From Planctomycetia bacterium (GTDB lineage Bacteria; Planctomycetota; MHYJ01; WSZJ01): a DNA stretch of 35,334 nucleotides. The stretch covers positions 1 through 35,334 of the forward strand of contig JADLHC010000105.1 in the NCBI GenBank assembly GCA_020849035.1. The letters run 5' to 3'. The stretch's first letter is position 1, and each line of letters starts with the position of its first letter. The position numbers and the translations under genes were made by a program. The notes below the pieces were generated by a model. It was not told where the DNA came from. It searched no databases and saw only the letters and a program-made list of their open reading frames with translations. Positions 32,714 through 35,334 of the stretch are shown piece after piece.

Positions 32714-33271
32714 TTACGTCACCAGCCACCTCACCCGCGTCGCCCACGTCGACGCCGGCCAGCCGTCCGCGAGTTCCTTCCACGCGAGCTTGGCCGCCTC
32801 GATGCCGCCGGTGCGGCGGAACTCGCTGACGCCGAGCCAGTACATCGCCTCGGGTGTGCGGTCGTGCCGCGGCGAGCGGGCGACGAGGTCGCGGAGGCGG
32901 CGGGAGGCGGTGTCGAAGTCGCGGGCGTCGAGGGAGGCGCGGGCGAGGCCGTAGGCGGCTTCGGCGAGGAAGTCGGCGGGGGGCATCCAGCCGATGGTCT
33001 GGTGGAGGATGGTGCCGTCGGGGAGGGCGGCGAGGATGGTCGGCGTCCAGACGATGCGGAGCTTCTTCGCGACCTCGCGGTGCTCCTTGACGTTGACCTT
33101 CACGGCGACGAAGTTCGTTTCCACGAACGCGGCGACGTCAGGCGATGGATACGTATCCGCATCCAGTTTGGCGCAGGCGGGTCACTGGGGGGAGAAGGCG
33201 TCGATGAGGAGGGGGCGGTTGGTGGCGGTGGACTGCTGGAGGGCGGAGGACCAGGTGGCGGACCAGATCAT
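32714..33271 (-). CDS. thioredoxin-fold protein with selenocysteine (Sec30, UPAC motif) and TPR-like C-terminus
   Basis: From ATG 33271 (GGAG 6 nt upstream) the frame runs through TGA 33184-33182 to a TAA at 32714, 185 residues in all. Around the TGA it reads LLIDAFSPQ-U-PACAKLDADTY. This is a thioredoxin active site in which Sec30 replaces the first Cys of CxxC, the resolving Cys33 being kept. The fold continues with FVETNFVAVKVNVKEH, IVWTPTILAALPDGT (cis-Pro region) and the helix PADFLAEAAYGL. It ends in a TPR-like pair of helices (FDTASRRLRDLVARSP, EAMYWLGVSEFRRTGG, WKELADGWPASTWATRVRW). Similar Cys-type proteins with this C-terminus are known among bacterial thioredoxin-family proteins. 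Without recoding the gene would start at GTG 33124 with no redox centre. A SECIS-like hairpin follows the TGA. Confidence 0.86.
33146..33184 (-). promoter_or_regulatory. candidate bacterial SECIS hairpin in the thioredoxin-like gene
   Basis: After TGA 33184-33182 the minus strand has TGGAT (33165-33161), a 10-nt loop starting GC, and ATCCA (33150-33146). The loop begins 21 nt past the TGA. An alternative inner pairing is GGAT-ACGT-ATCC (33158-33147). Both fit the spacing rule for bacterial SECIS. Confidence 0.5.
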
Positions 33272-33289
33272 GGGGGGCTCCGATGCAAC

Positions 33290-33329
33290 TTGAGGGGGGT
33301 TGAGGGGTTGATGGGTTGAGGGGTTGAGA
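33290..33329 (+). repeat. five-unit G-rich octamer tandem repeat (TTGAGGGG)
   Basis: Five imperfect TTGAGGGG units (33290-33299 with two extra G, 33300-33307, 33308-33315 as TTGATGGG, 33316-33323, and a decayed 33324-33329). Four runs of three or more G separated by short loops could form a G-quadruplex on the plus strand. It lies between the Sec-thioredoxin gene (minus) and the hydrolase (plus), in the upstream region of both. Confidence 0.75.
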
Positions 33330-33362
33330 TGGTAACGGGGGTTTTCGCGGAGGTGTTGCGTG

Positions 33363-35099
33363 ATGAGCGCTGAAATCAGGCACTTGCCCTTGCCCACCGT
33401 GCGGCTGTCACGAGGCCGGGCGCGTTCCTGGGTGTGGAGTGGGCAAGGGCGAGGGAGAGCGAGCCGTGGGCTTGCGGTGGTGTTGTTCCTTGCGATGGCG
33501 CTTCCCTGCCTGGCAGAAGATTGGAAGGCGGAGCAGAAGAACGTCGCGATCCCGATGAGGGACGGGCAGGCGCTCGCGGCGGACGTGTACCTGCCGGAGA
33601 AGGAAGGCCGGTACCCGTGCGTGCTGATCCAGACGCCGTACAACAAGCGCAACATGGGCGCGGTGATGGCGCTCGAGGGGACGGCGATCGGCGAGACGGG
33701 GCGCGGCGCGGCGAGCGACATGAAGGTGCTGATGGACCGCGAGCACTACGCGTACGTCATCGTGGACTGGCGCGGCTTCTACGGCTCGAAGGCCGCCGCG
33801 AAGCCGCTGGCGAAACGCGGCCCGGACGGCTACGACTGCGTCGAGTGGATCGCGGCGCAGCCGTGGAGCGACGGGAAAGTGGGGACGTGGGGCGGCAGCG
33901 CGCTCGGGAAGCAGCAGCTCGACACCGCCGCGGAGCACCCGCCGCATCTCGTGTGCTGCGTGCCGCTCATCGCTGCGATGGGGCAGGAGTACGCGATGTA
34001 CTACGAGGGCGGCGTCATGCTGGAAGGTCACGTCAAGCGCCTCGACCAGCTCGGCTTCGGCGTCGGGACGGCGGTGTCGGCCGCGCCGAACCCGTGGGCG
34101 CCGGTGTGGAAGCTCGCGGAGTCGCGGTCGTACAAGCCGGAGCTGATCGAGGTTCCGTGCCTGATGATCACGGGGTGGTGGGACAACTATCCGGACCTCG
34201 TCGTGAAGACGTTCGAGGGGATCGTGGCGAAGGGCGGGGACGCGGCGAAGTCGGGCTCGCGGCTGCTGATCGGGCCGTGGGACCACGTCGGCGTCGGCGT
34301 GGCGAAGCAGGCGGACATGACGTTCGAGAAGGCGTCGCTGGAGTCGGCGCGCGCCGCGAAGGCGTTCCTGGACTACTGGCTGCGCGGGGTGAAGGACAAC
34401 GGGTGGGACAAGACGCCGCGCGTGCGCTACTGGGTCGTGAACGAGGAGGAGTGGCGGACGTGCGAAGCGTGGACGGCGGTGCCGCGCGAGACGAAGGCGC
34501 TCTTCCTCACCGCGGACGGCCGGCTCGCGGCGGAGAAGCCGCAGAAGGACGAAACAAAGACGTGGACGTTCGACCCGGTGGATCCCTCGCCCACGCTCGG
34601 CGGCGCGAACCTCCCGCCGATGCCGCACGGCCCGACCGACCACTCGGCGCTCTCGCAGCGCAAGGACGGCGCGTGGTACGCGACCGGCAAGCTCGAGAAA
34701 CCGATCCGCCTGAACGGCAACGCCGAGCTCACCATCGCCTTCGAGGCCAATGCTCCCGACTGCGACTTCACCGCCCGCCTGTGCGACGTCGCCCCCGACG
34801 GCAAATCCCTCCTCATCGTCGAGACCGCCGCGCGGGCGAAATTCCGCGACGGCGGCAACGAGGCCCATCCGCTCGAGGTCGGCAAGCGCGTCACGCTGAC
34901 GCTGCGCTTCCCCTCGACCGCCACGACCTTCCCCGCGGGCCACGAGCTGCGCGTCTACGTCTCCAACACGAACTGGCCGCGCTACGAGCGGAACACCGGC
35001 ACCGGCGCCGACCACTGGGACGAAAAGGCCGCGCAGCCGGTGAAGGTGAACGTGCATCACGACGAGAGCGTGCTGCGGTTGCCGATCGTGAAGGAATGA
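33363..35099 (+). CDS. S15 / CocE-NonD family alpha/beta hydrolase, secreted
   Basis: A 578-residue hydrolase of the X-Pro dipeptidyl-peptidase/cocaine-esterase family, acting on an ester or amide bond. After a basic lead of about 36 residues comes a hydrophobic signal segment (GLAVVLFLAMALPCLA). The catalytic domain has VPMRDG-type IPMRDGQALAADVYLP, IVDWRGFYGS, the nucleophile elbow WGGSALG (S179), PCLMITGWWDNYPD and GPWDHVG with the likely catalytic His. The C-terminal jelly-roll has GELTIA-like NAELTIAFEANAPDCDF, VTLTLRFPSTAT and ELRVYVSNTNWPRY. ATG 33363 has GGAGG 9 nt upstream; GTG 33360 is also possible. A 12-bp inverted repeat lies in the first 30 codons. The palindromic repeat starts 8 bp after the stop. 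Substrate is unknown. Confidence 0.9.
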   Translation: MSAEIRHLPLPTVRLSRGRARSWVWSGQGRGRASRGLAVVLFLAMALPCLAEDWKAEQKNVAIPMRDGQALAADVYLPEKEGRYPCVLIQTPYNKRNMGAVMALEGTAIGETGRGAASDMKVLMDREHYAYVIVDWRGFYGSKAAAKPLAKRGPDGYDCVEWIAAQPWSDGKVGTWGGSALGKQQLDTAAEHPPHLVCCVPLIAAMGQEYAMYYEGGVMLEGHVKRLDQLGFGVGTAVSAAPNPWAPVWKLAESRSYKPELIEVPCLMITGWWDNYPDLVVKTFEGIVAKGGDAAKSGSRLLIGPWDHVGVGVAKQADMTFEKASLESARAAKAFLDYWLRGVKDNGWDKTPRVRYWVVNEEEWRTCEAWTAVPRETKALFLTADGRLAAEKPQKDETKTWTFDPVDPSPTLGGANLPPMPHGPTDHSALSQRKDGAWYATGKLEKPIRLNGNAELTIAFEANAPDCDFTARLCDVAPDGKSLLIVETAARAKFRDGGNEAHPLEVGKRVTLTLRFPSTATTFPAGHELRVYVSNTNWPRYERNTGTGADHWDEKAAQPVKVNVHHDESVLRLPIVKE

Positions 35100-35106
35100 A
35101 AGTTGT

Positions 35107-35208
35107 CATCCGCCGTCGTTTCCGCCCGATCCTCCTTCATCCGCGAATTCTGTTTGGAGGGAAAGGAATTCGCGGATCAGGCGAATGGAGCGGAAACGGC
35201 AGCGGATA
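35107..35208. repeat. GAATTC-centred palindromic repeat, copy 2
   Basis: A long imperfect inverted repeat. ATCCGCGAATTC and GAATTCGCGGAT flank a 15-nt loop (35151-35165); the outer arms pair CGTTTCCGC with GCGGAAACG and ATCCGC with GCGGAT. It begins 8 bp past the hydrolase stop. The inner arms are shared with copy 1, but most of the outer sequence has drifted with partly matching changes, so pairing is kept better than sequence. Confidence 0.8.
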
Positions 35209-35240
35209 AGGCAACCAGGCGCGGATAGCATCCGCCCATG

Positions 35241-35334
35241 GTGCGTCCCGAAACCGATCGAGTCGGAAACGACACGATCCGCCGCTGTGCCAAGCTAGCG
35301 GGTGAAAGTCCCGCCGCGGAAAGCGCCGGTGCGC
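35241..35334 (+). mobile_element. 5' end of a group II intron, truncated by window end
   Basis: GTGCG at 35241 matches the conserved group II 5' start. It is followed by a nested hairpin (GATCG, then GTCG-GAAA-CGAC, then CGATC) and by AGCGGGTGAAAGTCCCGC, the stem-loop usual in domain I. Just upstream is GCGGAT-AGC-ATCCGC (35221-35235), a hairpin ending 5 nt before the intron, like the terminator-stem targets of bacterial class C introns. The reverse transcriptase would lie beyond the window. Confidence 0.62.

Noticed and set aside
32714-33124. Separate short gene starting at GTG 33124
   Set aside because: It would lack the redox centre and first strands of the thioredoxin fold. The upstream in-phase frame supplies exactly the missing part through the TGA.
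1-35334. CRISPR arrays, tRNA or rRNA genes, prophage genes, selA/selB/selC
   Set aside because: Looked for on both strands; no regular spacer-repeat pattern, tRNA-like cloverleaf, phage structural genes or other selenocysteine machinery were recognised.

Overview
The window is a GC-rich bacterial chromosome segment with about 28 protein genes on both strands. The nearest lineage cue is a Ser/Thr kinase with a Planctomycetota-style N-terminal helical segment and a C-terminal formylglycine-generating-enzyme-like domain. Porins, Lgt and lipoprotein signals indicate a Gram-negative-type envelope. I infer a planctomycete or relative, not a firm assignment.

Layout. 1-3920 (minus): galT, glgA, a DUF4912 protein and mtaB (3' end outside the window). 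3981-5276: a less GC-rich AAA+ ATPase with its own TTGACA promoter. 5337-10993 (minus): a coupled operon of a coiled-coil peptide, a HEAT-repeat protein, a GH57 glycosidase and a PQQ-type sugar dehydrogenase. 11056-18157: a receiver protein with a degenerate PilZ domain, divergent from parA; a frameshifted small gene; the kinase; a ferritin-like protein; and two tandem receiver-PilZ proteins. 18493-21970: an fRMsr-type GAF protein, lgt, an AmrS-type radical SAM enzyme and selD. 22101-24995: two OprO/P-like porins ending in a clear terminator. 25004-27864 (minus): a ppx-CHAD-sixA polyphosphate/phosphate module. 28079-29953: an ABC-F gene broken by an in-frame TAG. 30012-31147: a PEBP protein and a vapBC pair. 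31260-33271: an unknown gene and a thioredoxin-like gene with an internal TGA. 33363-35099: an S15/CocE-type hydrolase, followed by a palindromic repeat and the apparent 5' end of a group II intron.

The main hidden signal is selenocysteine. selD reads through an in-frame TGA (Sec20) at the position of the essential catalytic Cys. About 11 kb away, a thioredoxin-fold protein has a second in-frame TGA (Sec30) making a U-P-A-C redox motif in place of CxxC. Both TGAs are followed at suitable spacing by a hairpin compatible with a bacterial SECIS element. Ordinary ORF calling starts both genes too late and loses the active sites.

A second pattern is that nine start codons have a -10-like hexamer only 6-9 nt upstream and mostly no Shine-Dalgarno, which predicts leaderless mRNAs. 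Other genes (porins, ferritin, PilZ proteins, selD, the hydrolase) have clear Shine-Dalgarno sequences. Other second-look items are a dispersed GAATTC-centred palindromic repeat lying directly 3' of stop codons, a five-unit G-rich octamer array, and an intergenic hairpin with a T-run and no gene upstream.
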